Assembly: GCA_945897885.1 (NCBI GenBank)
Contig: CAMDGU010000018.1
Location: 1 to 48,338, forward strand
Length of the DNA stretch: 48,338 nucleotides
Direction of reading: 5' to 3'
Origin: Chitinophaga pinensis
GTDB taxonomy: Bacteria; Bacteroidota; Bacteroidia; NS11-12g; UBA9320
Shown here: positions 16,905 through 25,545 of the stretch, one piece after another
Layout: the number at the start of each line of letters is the position of its first letter
How positions within the stretch are numbered: position 1 is the stretch's first letter
Program-made: the position numbers and the translations under genes
The notes under the pieces: generated by a model
Database searches by the model: none
Seen by the model: only the letters and a program-made list of their open reading frames with translations
Told to the model about the DNA's origin: nothing

Positions 16905-18179
16905 ATGGATTTAGAAAATAAAGTAAATACAGCAACCCGTTTCAATACTAAATTTTGGCTGCGATTTTCTGTTATAAACTTATTAATCGTTGCTTTATTG
17001 GGTGTATTAATGCGATACAAAATTGGATTTGCTTTTCCTTACTTCAATCAAAAATATCTGCAAGAATCTCATTCTCATTTTGCATTTATTGGTTGGATAT
17101 CTCATACCCTTTACACCTTAATAGCCAATTTCTTAAAAACCAAACCAATAGATGGTTATTTTAAAAATTACAAAATAATATTGATTGCTAATCTCATTTG
17201 TGGTTATGGCATGCTGCTTTCTTTTATCTTTCAAGGGTATTCCTTACTTTCAATCCTATTATCTTCAAGCACCATAATTATAGCCTGCTTATTTGCCTAT
17301 TTCTTTATAAAAGATTTAAATAAACTAACAGAAAAACAATACAGCGCAGCGTGGTTTAAAGCCGCCCTTTGGTTCAATATTATTTCATCTGTAGGAACAT
17401 TTTACCTGGTTCAAATGCTGGTCACCCGAAATTTTAATGAACATTGGTATCTGGCTTCTATTTATTTTTTCTTGCATTTTCAGTACAATGGATTTTTTAT
17501 ATTTACCTGTATGGGTATTGTTTACAGTCAAATTCAGAATATACTACCAAGTTTTAAACCCAATAATCTAATTTTCAACCTCTTCTTTATCTCATTTATT
17601 CCGGCATACTTTTTATCTGTTCTTTGGGCAAAAATCCCAATATGGCTTTATGGTATTGTGATAATTGCAGCCTTCATGCAACTATTTGCTTGGATTAAAT
17701 TTTTAATTCAGATTAAAAACAGTTTGGCATCCAAAACAAACCTTACCAAATTTTCTGAGTACTTATTTTTGTTTGTTGCAGCAGCGTTTTCAATAAAATT
17801 GGTATTACAACTTAGCTCCACTATTCCTATGGTAAGCACCTTGACTTTTGGTTTCAGATCCATTGTAATTGCCTATCTTCATTTAATCTTATTAGCCGTA
17901 ATTTCGGTATTCTTGCTAAATTACATTTATTCATTTCAACTCATTAATAATACCAAACTTACAATAATAGGTTTAACACTATTTGCCATTGGTGTTTTCC
18001 TAAATGAATTGGTATTGGCTGTTCAAGGAATTGCATCTTTCAGCTATATTCCTATTCCGATGGCTAATGAAACCCTATTTTTTGTTTCACTACTTTTGGT
18101 AGTATCTTTAATACTTCTCGTATTTTCTCAACGAAAGGCTTTTACAAAAAATAAACTAACTCAAAAAGAAACTGATTAA
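16905..18179 (+). CDS. 12-TM protein resembling heme-copper oxidase subunit I
   Basis: A 424-residue integral membrane protein with about twelve hydrophobic segments, the number in heme-copper oxidase subunit I. Histidines fall in comparable helices: HSHFAFIGWISH in TM2 (low-spin heme ligand helix), HFQYNGFF in TM6, and AYLHLILLA in TM10. The TM7 histidine pair that binds CuB in true oxidases is absent: TM7 reads LIFNLFFISFIPAYF. It may therefore be an oxidase-derived heme protein without a standard binuclear centre, a divergent relative, or a non-heme membrane protein. It starts a plus-strand block with PPK2 and heme-c lipoproteins. Topology and histidines are seen directly; the family link is inferred. 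Confidence 0.55.
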   Translation: MDLENKVNTATRFNTKFWLRFSVINLLIVALLGVLMRYKIGFAFPYFNQKYLQESHSHFAFIGWISHTLYTLIANFLKTKPIDGYFKNYKIILIANLICGYGMLLSFIFQGYSLLSILLSSSTIIIACLFAYFFIKDLNKLTEKQYSAAWFKAALWFNIISSVGTFYLVQMLVTRNFNEHWYLASIYFFLHFQYNGFFIFTCMGIVYSQIQNILPSFKPNNLIFNLFFISFIPAYFLSVLWAKIPIWLYGIVIIAAFMQLFAWIKFLIQIKNSLASKTNLTKFSEYLFLFVAAAFSIKLVLQLSSTIPMVSTLTFGFRSIVIAYLHLILLAVISVFLLNYIYSFQLINNTKLTIIGLTLFAIGVFLNELVLAVQGIASFSYIPIPMANETLFFVSLLLVVSLILLVFSQRKAFTKNKLTQKETD

Positions 18180-18218
18180 TCCCTAAAATCAGGCAAGTTA
18201 TTTATAGTCAAAAAAAAT

Positions 18219-18226
18219 TACTTTTG
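18219..18226 (+). promoter_or_regulatory. -7 element TACTTTTG immediately before ppk2
   Basis: Consensus -7 box only 7 nt upstream of the PPK2 ATG, so the transcript would have almost no leader. Confidence 0.6.
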
Positions 18227-18233
18227 AAATCTT

Positions 18234-19130
18234 ATGGCTCGAACAGAAAATTTCAGAGAGGATAGAAACATTGCCTTTTTTACTGGTAAAAAATTAAAAT
18301 TAGAGGACTTAAAAACCAATTATTCAGCGGGATATAAAACAGAAACAGCGGCAGAACAAAAACTGAAGGCAGATATTGAAAAACTTTCCAATCTTCAAGA
18401 AAAACTATATGCCAGCGACAAACATTCCATACTTATTATTTTTCAAGCTATGGATGCTGCCGGTAAAGATAGCACCATTGAGCATGTATTAAAGGGAATT
18501 AATCCCCAAGGATGCCATATTACGAGTTTTAAAAGACCATCCGACAAAGAATTGAGTCACGATTTTTTATGGAGAACAAATTTGGCTTTGCCCGAAAGAG
18601 GTATGATTGGAATATTTAACCGATCCTATTACGAAGAAGTTTTAGTCACCAAAGTTCATCCGGAAATTATTATTGAGCAATTAATACCGGGCATTTCTAA
18701 AGCAAAACATATTGATTCTGAATTTTGGAAAAAACGCTATCAGTCTATTAGAAAACATGAAAAACACCTTGCTGAAAATGGCTATATAATTCTTAAATTT
18801 TTCTTAAACGTTTCTAAGGATGAGCAAAAAAAGCGATTTTTAGATCGCATAAATAGTCATGAAAAAAATTGGAAATTTCAATACAGCGATATAAAAGAAC
18901 GTGAACTTTGGGATAAATATATGAAAGCTTACGAAAAAGCAATTAGCGAAACTGCTGAGAAACATGCCCCATGGTTTATAATACCGGCCGACAATAAATG
19001 GTTTATGCAAACGGCAGTATGTGATATTATATTAAATAGCTTAGAAGAATTAAATCTTAATTTTCCGGAACTTGGACTGGAAGAGAAAAAACAACTGGAA
19101 GAAGCAAAACAAATATTATTAAACTTTTAA
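18234..19130 (+). CDS. ppk2: Polyphosphate kinase 2 family protein
   Basis: PPK2 enzymes transfer phosphate between polyphosphate and nucleotides (AMP, ADP or GDP, depending on class). At 298 residues this is a single-domain member. The Walker A region is AMDAAGKDST at about residues 72-81. The Walker B and lid region is FNRSYYEEVLVTKVHPE, and a conserved DRINSHEKNWKFQYSDIKERELWDKY follows. The N-terminal KLKLEDLKTNYSAGY is typical of the short PPK2 group that includes class III AMP/ADP phosphorylases; the class is an inference. The beta-barrel gene follows 20 nt later and is probably co-transcribed. The -7 box sits 7 nt before the ATG. Confidence 0.93.
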   Translation: MARTENFREDRNIAFFTGKKLKLEDLKTNYSAGYKTETAAEQKLKADIEKLSNLQEKLYASDKHSILIIFQAMDAAGKDSTIEHVLKGINPQGCHITSFKRPSDKELSHDFLWRTNLALPERGMIGIFNRSYYEEVLVTKVHPEIIIEQLIPGISKAKHIDSEFWKKRYQSIRKHEKHLAENGYIILKFFLNVSKDEQKKRFLDRINSHEKNWKFQYSDIKERELWDKYMKAYEKAISETAEKHAPWFIIPADNKWFMQTAVCDIILNSLEELNLNFPELGLEEKKQLEEAKQILLNF

Positions 19131-19150
19131 CAATTTTTATTTTTAACGCA

Positions 19151-20080
19151 ATGAAAAAATATTTCTTTACAGCCTTATTATTGTTTGGTATCCTATTTAA
19201 AGGTAAAGGCCAAGGATGCAGCGATGCAGGTTTTTGCTCGGCTGGTAGTATTAAAGCATCAAATAATGATTCGATAAAAAACAGTTTGGGGTTTAGTGTT
19301 GGGTATGCTATAGGAGAGCAAGGAACCACTATTATTACTCCTCAATTTGAACCTCAAATAAAAATATCAGATAAGAGTATGGTTCAAATAAAAATACCAT
19401 TTCAATTTATAAATGGTGATTTGGGCAGCAATAAAGGATTGGGAGATGCGATTGTTACTTATAATCTAAACGTAACCAATCTTGGAAAAAAACCATTAAC
19501 ATTTACTTTAGGAACCCGCATTGCCACAAGTACCTCATCTGAAAAAAGAGACAATATCCCCATGCCAATGACATACCAAGTAAGCTTAGGAACTACTGAT
19601 TTGATAGTGGGAGCCAGAATTCAATTCAAAAAAGGATTTAGTGTTTCATTAGGCTATCAACAGCCACTATTTAATCGAAATCAAAATGGATTTGACTCTG
19701 CTGCTTATAAAAATTTAAAGCTCGCTAAACAATTACCCGACGATGAAAATTACTTTATATCTTCTTATTTGGAAAGAAAAGGAGATATAATGATGCGATT
19801 AGATAAATTATTTAAAATAAAAAAATCAACTTTTAGTATAGGCATCTTACCAATTTATCATTTAGGAAAAGATAAGGCCAGAATAAACAAAGGCACAATT
19901 GTTAATTTAGAAAATTCGCAAGGTTTAACCTTAAACATAAATGCAGGATTAAATTATAAAATATCAAACAAACTTGAAATTTCAGCCATAGCTGCTGCCC
20001 CATTAATAGTGAGAAAAAGTCGACCTGACGGATTAACAAGAGCTATAATTTTTGTACCTGCATTGCGGTATAATCTATAA
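19151..20080 (+). CDS. Putative outer-membrane beta-barrel protein with a CX5C N-terminus
   Basis: A 309-residue exported protein. The signal peptide MKKYFFTALLLFGILFKGKGQ is followed directly by GCSDAGFCSAGS, a close pair of cysteines. The rest is a run of alternating hydrophobic and polar strands ending in VPALRYNL, as expected for a barrel or porin-like protein. I do not recognise a named family, although similar GCSDAGFC openings are familiar from Bacteroidota hypothetical proteins. It follows PPK2 by 20 nt and precedes the heme-c lipoprotein operon. A role in transport across the outer membrane is possible but unsupported by any specific motif. Confidence 0.6.
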   Translation: MKKYFFTALLLFGILFKGKGQGCSDAGFCSAGSIKASNNDSIKNSLGFSVGYAIGEQGTTIITPQFEPQIKISDKSMVQIKIPFQFINGDLGSNKGLGDAIVTYNLNVTNLGKKPLTFTLGTRIATSTSSEKRDNIPMPMTYQVSLGTTDLIVGARIQFKKGFSVSLGYQQPLFNRNQNGFDSAAYKNLKLAKQLPDDENYFISSYLERKGDIMMRLDKLFKIKKSTFSIGILPIYHLGKDKARINKGTIVNLENSQGLTLNINAGLNYKISNKLEISAIAAAPLIVRKSRPDGLTRAIIFVPALRYNL

Positions 20081-20181
20081 CTTGTGTAATTTGAAAGTAA
20101 TTTAGCACCATTACATGATATCAACCATTATCTCTATCAATTTAATGACATAAGTCAATTTTTATTGAAACTTTAAGATAT

Positions 20182-20189
20182 TAACTTTG
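20182..20189 (+). promoter_or_regulatory. -7 element TAACTTTG of the cytochrome-YceI operon
   Basis: Followed by CAG, as in several other promoters of the window. It lies 6 nt before the ATG at 20196, which implies a leaderless or nearly leaderless mRNA for the first gene. Confidence 0.6.
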
Positions 20190-20195
20190 CAGAGG

Positions 20196-20915
20196 ATGAA
20201 AAATTTATTTTTTATTTTTTTAGCAATCATTCTTGGTTTTACTGTTATTCAATCATGTAAGCATTACCCCCAAGATATTATCCCAGCACCTACTGATTCT
20301 GCTGGAAATTATACAACAATTGTAAAAAAACGGCCTTGCAGTGCCGACACCGTTTATTATGCCAAAGATATACAGCCAATTTTTACACAATATTGTTCAG
20401 GCAGTGGCTGCCATAGTGGTGCCAGGCCGGAAGGAGATATTGACCTAACAACATACTCAAATGCAATGGCTAGTGGCAAAATAAAACCATATAATTCAAC
20501 TAATTCAAAAGTTTATCAGTCAATTATTGATCCCGACCCTAATGATAGAATGCCTGAGGCAGCGCCATTGTCAGCGGACAAAATTGCATTAATTAAAAAA
20601 TGGATAGACCAAGGCGCCAAGAATCTTTGGTGTGACGATATGGTTGGGCCGTGCGATACTAGCAATGTTACCTACTCAAAAACGATTACAACAATACTAG
20701 TTAATAATTGTATCGGCTGCCATGGTGTAAGTGGCGGAGTTACTCTAACAAATTATTCGGGAGTTAAGACTGTTGTAAATAACGGAAAACTATGGAATGC
20801 CATTAATCACCTTTCAGGTATTACCAAAGCTATGCCAAACAGCAGTACAAAATTAAGTTCATGTAATTTACGCCAAATAAAAATTTGGATTGATGCCGGG
20901 GCTCCTCAGAATTAA
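20196..20915 (+). CDS. Two-domain heme-c lipoprotein
   Basis: A 239-residue lipoprotein with lipobox VIQSC (lipidated Cys21). Domain 1 has an unusual CX4CH heme motif (C67...C72-H73) with RMPEA (M119) as candidate sixth ligand. Domain 2 has a standard CxxCH (CIGCH, C172-H176) with AMPNS (M213). Each domain ends in a (K/R)xWIDxGA-type helix found in membrane-linked c-type cytochromes. It should carry electrons at the outer face of a membrane. A TTG at 20187 is also in frame, but it overlaps the -7 box, so ATG 20196 is the start. The next gene is a one-domain relative of domain 2. Confidence 0.8.
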   Translation: MKNLFFIFLAIILGFTVIQSCKHYPQDIIPAPTDSAGNYTTIVKKRPCSADTVYYAKDIQPIFTQYCSGSGCHSGARPEGDIDLTTYSNAMASGKIKPYNSTNSKVYQSIIDPDPNDRMPEAAPLSADKIALIKKWIDQGAKNLWCDDMVGPCDTSNVTYSKTITTILVNNCIGCHGVSGGVTLTNYSGVKTVVNNGKLWNAINHLSGITKAMPNSSTKLSSCNLRQIKIWIDAGAPQN

Positions 20916-20949
20916 TAATGCTGGTATAATATTTGCGAAACAAATTAAA

Positions 20950-21333
20950 ATGAAAATATCCAAAACCATATCCCTTCTCATGATAGTGTTTGCGGGGCTA
21001 CAATCCTGCTACTACGATGTAGAGGAAGAATTGTATCCATCTAGTGGAGGGTGTGACACAGCTAATATCACTTTAGCAAACAAGGTGAAACCAATTTTAC
21101 AAGGACAATGCTATGCATGTCATTCGGCAGCAAATGCAGGAGCAACAGGAGCAGGAATAAACGTTGAAACATATACAAACCTGAAGGCTCAAGTTGACAA
21201 TGGAAAACTATTAAAATCCATAAAACATGAAAGTGGAGCCTCGGCTATGCCTAAAGGTAGTTCTTCTAAAATGGATGCTTGTGAAATAATGATAATTGAA
21301 AAATGGGTATCCAAAGGAGCACCTAATAATTAA
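20950..21333 (+). CDS. Single-heme c-type cytochrome lipoprotein
   Basis: A 127-residue lipoprotein with lipobox AGLQSC (Cys20), a heme motif CYACH (residues 54-58) and SAMPKG (M100) as candidate sixth ligand. It aligns along its length with domain 2 of the preceding protein: DTANITLANKVKPIL against DTSNVTYSKTITTIL, and ending KWVSKGAPNN against IWIDAGAPQN. That indicates duplication. The frame opens upstream at a TTG (20890) inside the previous gene, but ATG 20950 is the start that puts the signal peptide first. It follows the previous gene by 34 nt. Confidence 0.8.
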   Translation: MKISKTISLLMIVFAGLQSCYYDVEEELYPSSGGCDTANITLANKVKPILQGQCYACHSAANAGATGAGINVETYTNLKAQVDNGKLLKSIKHESGASAMPKGSSSKMDACEIMIIEKWVSKGAPNN

Positions 21334-21340
21334 AGAAAAT

Positions 21341-21757
21341 ATGTTTAAGAGGATATTATTATTTATAATTATTATCGGAATAATTGTTGCTATTGCTAGT
21401 TATATGTGGAATAAACCGCATAAAGATATAGCAGCAGCCAAAGAAGATTTCATACTCTCAGCCACTCAATTTTATAAAGAATATTCAACAGATGAAGTTG
21501 CTTCAAATGCAAAATATCTTGAAAAAGTAATCGCTGTAGAAGGTGTATTATTTGAAATCCAGCTTGAAAATCCAGATGAACCCACTGTGGCCTTATCTAC
21601 TGCCGAACCAGATCTTACCGTGAGGTGTGGCTTTAAGAAGGAATTACTAGAAGATGTAAAAAAATTAAAGGTTGGTGACAAAATTAAAATAAAAGGCAAA
21701 TGTGATGGAATGGATATGTTTGGGGTGGTTATGACACAGTGCAGTTTGATAAAATAA
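21341..21757 (+). CDS. OB-fold, tRNA_anti-like exported protein
   Basis: A 138-residue protein with an N-terminal membrane segment (residues 4-22, RILLFIIIIGIIVAIASYM) and an OB-fold-like domain. The pattern KYLEKVIAVEGVLFEI...VRCGF...LKVGDKIKIKGKCDGMDMFGVVMTQCSLIK fits the tRNA_anti-like family of Bacteroidota envelope proteins, whose function is not known to me. It carries two or three conserved cysteines near the end. It starts 7 nt after the cytochrome gene, so it belongs to the operon. The ATG at 21341 is preferred over an upstream in-frame start inside the cytochrome gene. Confidence 0.7.
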   Translation: MFKRILLFIIIIGIIVAIASYMWNKPHKDIAAAKEDFILSATQFYKEYSTDEVASNAKYLEKVIAVEGVLFEIQLENPDEPTVALSTAEPDLTVRCGFKKELLEDVKKLKVGDKIKIKGKCDGMDMFGVVMTQCSLIK

Positions 21758-21800
21758 ATAAGCAGTTATAGAAAAAATTTAAAAATCAATATAAAAAGCG

Positions 21801-22370
21801 ATGAAAAACAAAACAAGAATCATTTTAATGGCAGGTGTTATTGCAATTAGTGCAGCATTCACCGTAAATGTGGCCGGAGGTAAATACATGACAAAAAACG
21901 GAAAAGTATCCTTCTTTTCGCATACCGATATGGAAGATATTAAGGGAGATAACAACAAGGTAGCCAGTGTACTTGACAGCAAAACAGGTAAAATGCAAAT
22001 TGAAATTCTTGTAAAATCATTTGTATTTAAAAAAGCGCTTATGGAAGAACATTTTAATGAAAATTACATGGAATCTACCAAATACCCAAAATCGAAATTT
22101 GATGGTAAGATAGATGATATAAACGCCATTGATTTTACTAAAGACGGAACCTATAAATCAACAGTGAGCGGAAACCTCACAATTAAAGATAAAACCAATT
22201 CCGTTAAAACGAATGGTACTTTTACTGTAAAAGATGGTAAGTTAAACGGAAAGGCTGTTTTTAAAATAAAATTAGCTGATTATAATGTAGAAATACCTGC
22301 AGTTGTAAAAGATAAAATTGCCAAAGAATTAGAAATTACGGTTGATTTAGATTATTTAGCTCTTAAATAA
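21801..22370 (+). CDS. YceI family protein
   Basis: YceI proteins are periplasmic lipocalin-like barrels that bind isoprenoid or other long lipids. The 189-residue protein has a signal peptide (KTRIILMAGVIAISAAFTVNVA). The typical pattern follows: VSFFSHTDMEDIKGDNNKVASVLD, HFNENYMESTKYPKSKF, and the strand pair VSGNLTIKDKTNSVKTNGTFTVKDGK. It stands between the OB-fold gene and the DUF5777 barrel in the cytochrome operon. An isoprenoid ligand such as menaquinone would suit that context, but this is only inference. Confidence 0.88.
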   Translation: MKNKTRIILMAGVIAISAAFTVNVAGGKYMTKNGKVSFFSHTDMEDIKGDNNKVASVLDSKTGKMQIEILVKSFVFKKALMEEHFNENYMESTKYPKSKFDGKIDDINAIDFTKDGTYKSTVSGNLTIKDKTNSVKTNGTFTVKDGKLNGKAVFKIKLADYNVEIPAVVKDKIAKELEITVDLDYLALK

Positions 22371-22378
22371 TAACAATT

Positions 22379-23263
22379 GTGAAACATAATTTTTGGATAT
22401 TACTCATTATTATTGGAATACCCGGTTTGGTTAACGCCCAAACCGATACGTCTGATTTAATGAGCCTTATAGGGGATAATGAACAAACAGACTATGCCAC
22501 CGCCACTTTCAAAACTACCAGATTAATGAATGGCCATAGTATCGAAAATCAAGCGGCAGGAGTATTAGATTTCAGGATTAATCACCGATTTGGTAATTTA
22601 AATGGAGGAACCTATGAATGGTTTGGACTTGATCAAGCTAATGTTAAAATAGGTTTTGATTATGGGGTTTTACCTTGGTTAATGGTTGGCGTGGGACACA
22701 CCAATGTAGATAAAACCTATGATGGATTTGTAAAAGCCAAAATTTTAAGACAAAGTACCGGCAAAAAAAAGATGCCTATTTCATTGACCTATGTTGCTTC
22801 ATCGGCTGTAACTACGCTTAAATGGAATAATTCAAGAAATAATTATGTTAGTTCAAGGTATTCTTATACTCATCAATTATTAATAGCTCGTAAATTTAGC
22901 AATGCAACTTCCTTACAAATAATGCCAACGCTAGTTCATCGTAATTTAATCGATTTATTAAAGTACAAAAATGATGTGTATGCAATTGGAGTGGGTGGAA
23001 GACAAAAGCTAACGCAACGTATGTCTATAAATGCAGAGTATTATTACGTATTGCCAAATCAAATAAATCCGATGTATGACAACAGTTTTTCTTTGGGTTT
23101 TGATATCGAAACAGGTGGACACGTATTTCAATTGGCATTTACAAACTCAAGAGGAATGACCGATCCACAGTTTATAACTCAAACTCAAGGAAAATGGCTT
23201 AAAGGCGATGTTCGATTTGGATTTAATGTTTCAAGAGTATTTACAGTTAGAGAAAGGAAGTAA
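22379..23263 (+). CDS. DUF5777 family beta-barrel protein
   Basis: A 294-residue predicted outer-membrane barrel with a signal peptide ending VNAQ. The opening ATATFKTTRLMNGHSIENQ and LDFRINHRFGNLNGGTYEWFGLDQANVKIGFDYG, and the late MTDPQFITQTQGKWLKGDVRFGFNVSRVF, are characteristic of DUF5777. The start codon is GTG, 8 nt after the YceI stop, so translation is likely coupled. It is the last gene of the cytochrome-YceI operon. The function of the family is unknown; the neighbours suggest a link with extracytoplasmic electron transfer or lipid handling. Confidence 0.82.
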   Translation: MKHNFWILLIIIGIPGLVNAQTDTSDLMSLIGDNEQTDYATATFKTTRLMNGHSIENQAAGVLDFRINHRFGNLNGGTYEWFGLDQANVKIGFDYGVLPWLMVGVGHTNVDKTYDGFVKAKILRQSTGKKKMPISLTYVASSAVTTLKWNNSRNNYVSSRYSYTHQLLIARKFSNATSLQIMPTLVHRNLIDLLKYKNDVYAIGVGGRQKLTQRMSINAEYYYVLPNQINPMYDNSFSLGFDIETGGHVFQLAFTNSRGMTDPQFITQTQGKWLKGDVRFGFNVSRVFTVRERK

Positions 23264-23282
23264 TTTTTTAATTACTATGTTT

Positions 23283-23874
<592 letters not shown>

Positions 23875-25545
23875 TTACTCCTTAACTATAGTTTGTAAAA
23901 AATGTCCATTTAATACTATCGAATAAATACCCTTTGAAAAATTCTCAATATCAATTTCTAAATAATTATTGCTTTTAGTTTTAAAACTAAATTTCATTGC
24001 TTGACCAATATTGTTAAAAATTTCTACCTTTTGTTCAGAATAAGCAACAATGGGAATCATGAATAGTTTTGTTGTAGGATTTGGAAAAACTTTTAAGCTT
24101 TCAGTTTCTCTAAAACTTGATATTGAAGCAGAAATTTCACAGAAAAAAGTATCCGGATTAAGTTCAATAAAACCTTTTGGGGATAAATCCTTTCCCGTAA
24201 ATGCAGAAAAATCGGAGGCATATCGCGCCACGCGAAACGTATTATTATCAGCAACATTAAGCGTTGTATCACCTTGACTAACTCTAGCTCCTAATTTTAA
24301 AGGGGTGATATATTCCCATACAATTTCCTCTGTAGGTGTTATTTCAAAGGTATATCCTTGTTGAGCCGAACAAATAAGTGTATTGCCATTAGCCAGGCGT
24401 TGAACACTTGATAAACCCGATGAAAACATTGAAGTAGAATCAGGGCGCTTATAGGTCCAGGAATAAGTGTTTGGCAAATATTTCCCGTTGTTTTTTTGAT
24501 ATTGCCACATATAAGTATCAAACGTGGGCTGAAAAATATTGACTGTTGAATAATTGGAACCTGCTCTGTTATTAAATACCATTAATTTACCAAAATCCTT
24601 CTCACCCCAATTTTTCCCCATCCAATGAATATCATGCGGAAAAAATAATTTTTTATCAGCTATCGTTCCTGTACCATAAGCCGCAGGATTTCCCCAGCGG
24701 TATAATAAATCACCTCCTTTTTTTCCAAAACCACCATTGCTTGTGGCTGCTTCTGCCGAGGTTGTGCTATGGTCAATTACCCAAATTTCATCAAAACTTG
24801 GAGAGCTAACAACTATTTGATCGTAACCATAATTATAACTAATAGCATTTAGAAATGCCCAATTTTTGGCACTTGATAAATTGGCATAATTCAAATCCAC
24901 TTTTCCGGGGAAATCTTTTGGATTACCATAATTAGGTTTTGTTGAGTCGAAATTTTGAATTACGTGGTCCCACAAATGCCATTCCCAAACGATGTTAAAC
25001 TTATCGGCACCTAGAGGTTTTACTTCTATAATTTTATCAGGCCATATTTCATTATTACCTAAATATGCAGGATTCCGTCCTTTGCTAATTGCTTGTGCTT
25101 TAGTCTTCTTTTCCCAACTAATCATTAAAATATTGCCGTTTGGCATAGGTTCAACATCATGATGCAGCCTATTGAAAGAGTCATTTAAAGTAAATGTCCA
25201 CAATAAGGTATTGTTCCAATCGCGTTTTTCAACTGTGCCACCTCCACCGCCTGACCATATAGGGTTTCCAGTAACCTTAGCCGAGCGTTTAGTTTTTATA
25301 ATTGAACCATCTTCTAATAAATAAACGGTATTCCCGGGTCTTGAATCTATGGTATCTGTCCACGTTTGAACAATTCTGCCGCAATTATCAAGCAGGTATA
25401 CATTGGGCTGCTCATGGGGATAAAGAAGATTATACCCCTTAAAAGCCTTTGTATTATTTGAAGCTATTAAACCTACCGAGTGCTTTTGAGCCCAACCTTG
25501 GCTCACTATTGTAAATAAGATTGTTAGGAGTAATATTTTTTTCAT
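23875..25545 (-). CDS. Arylsulfotransferase-like beta-propeller, T9SS cargo (copy 1)
   Basis: A 556-residue secreted protein with a clear signal peptide (ending SQGWAQ). The arylsulfotransferase (ASST)-like propeller follows: RLHHDVEPMPNGNILMISWE, IIEVKPLG, IWVIDHSTTSAEAAT, GKKGGDLLYRWGNPAAYG and NTLICSAQQGYTFEI. The last 75 or so residues (VFPNPTTKLFMIPI to NGHFLQTIVKE) are a type-A T9SS CTD. Known ASST enzymes move sulfate between phenols through a histidine; the HHD and IDH histidines are candidates, but activity is unproven. It lacks the DWIHxNSIDY box of the three paralogs. Its ATG overlaps the stop of copy 2 by 4 nt (ATGA), implying coupled translation. Confidence 0.85.
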   Translation of the reverse strand: MKKILLLTILFTIVSQGWAQKHSVGLIASNNTKAFKGYNLLYPHEQPNVYLLDNCGRIVQTWTDTIDSRPGNTVYLLEDGSIIKTKRSAKVTGNPIWSGGGGGTVEKRDWNNTLLWTFTLNDSFNRLHHDVEPMPNGNILMISWEKKTKAQAISKGRNPAYLGNNEIWPDKIIEVKPLGADKFNIVWEWHLWDHVIQNFDSTKPNYGNPKDFPGKVDLNYANLSSAKNWAFLNAISYNYGYDQIVVSSPSFDEIWVIDHSTTSAEAATSNGGFGKKGGDLLYRWGNPAAYGTGTIADKKLFFPHDIHWMGKNWGEKDFGKLMVFNNRAGSNYSTVNIFQPTFDTYMWQYQKNNGKYLPNTYSWTYKRPDSTSMFSSGLSSVQRLANGNTLICSAQQGYTFEITPTEEIVWEYITPLKLGARVSQGDTTLNVADNNTFRVARYASDFSAFTGKDLSPKGFIELNPDTFFCEISASISSFRETESLKVFPNPTTKLFMIPIVAYSEQKVEIFNNIGQAMKFSFKTKSNNYLEIDIENFSKGIYSIVLNGHFLQTIVKE

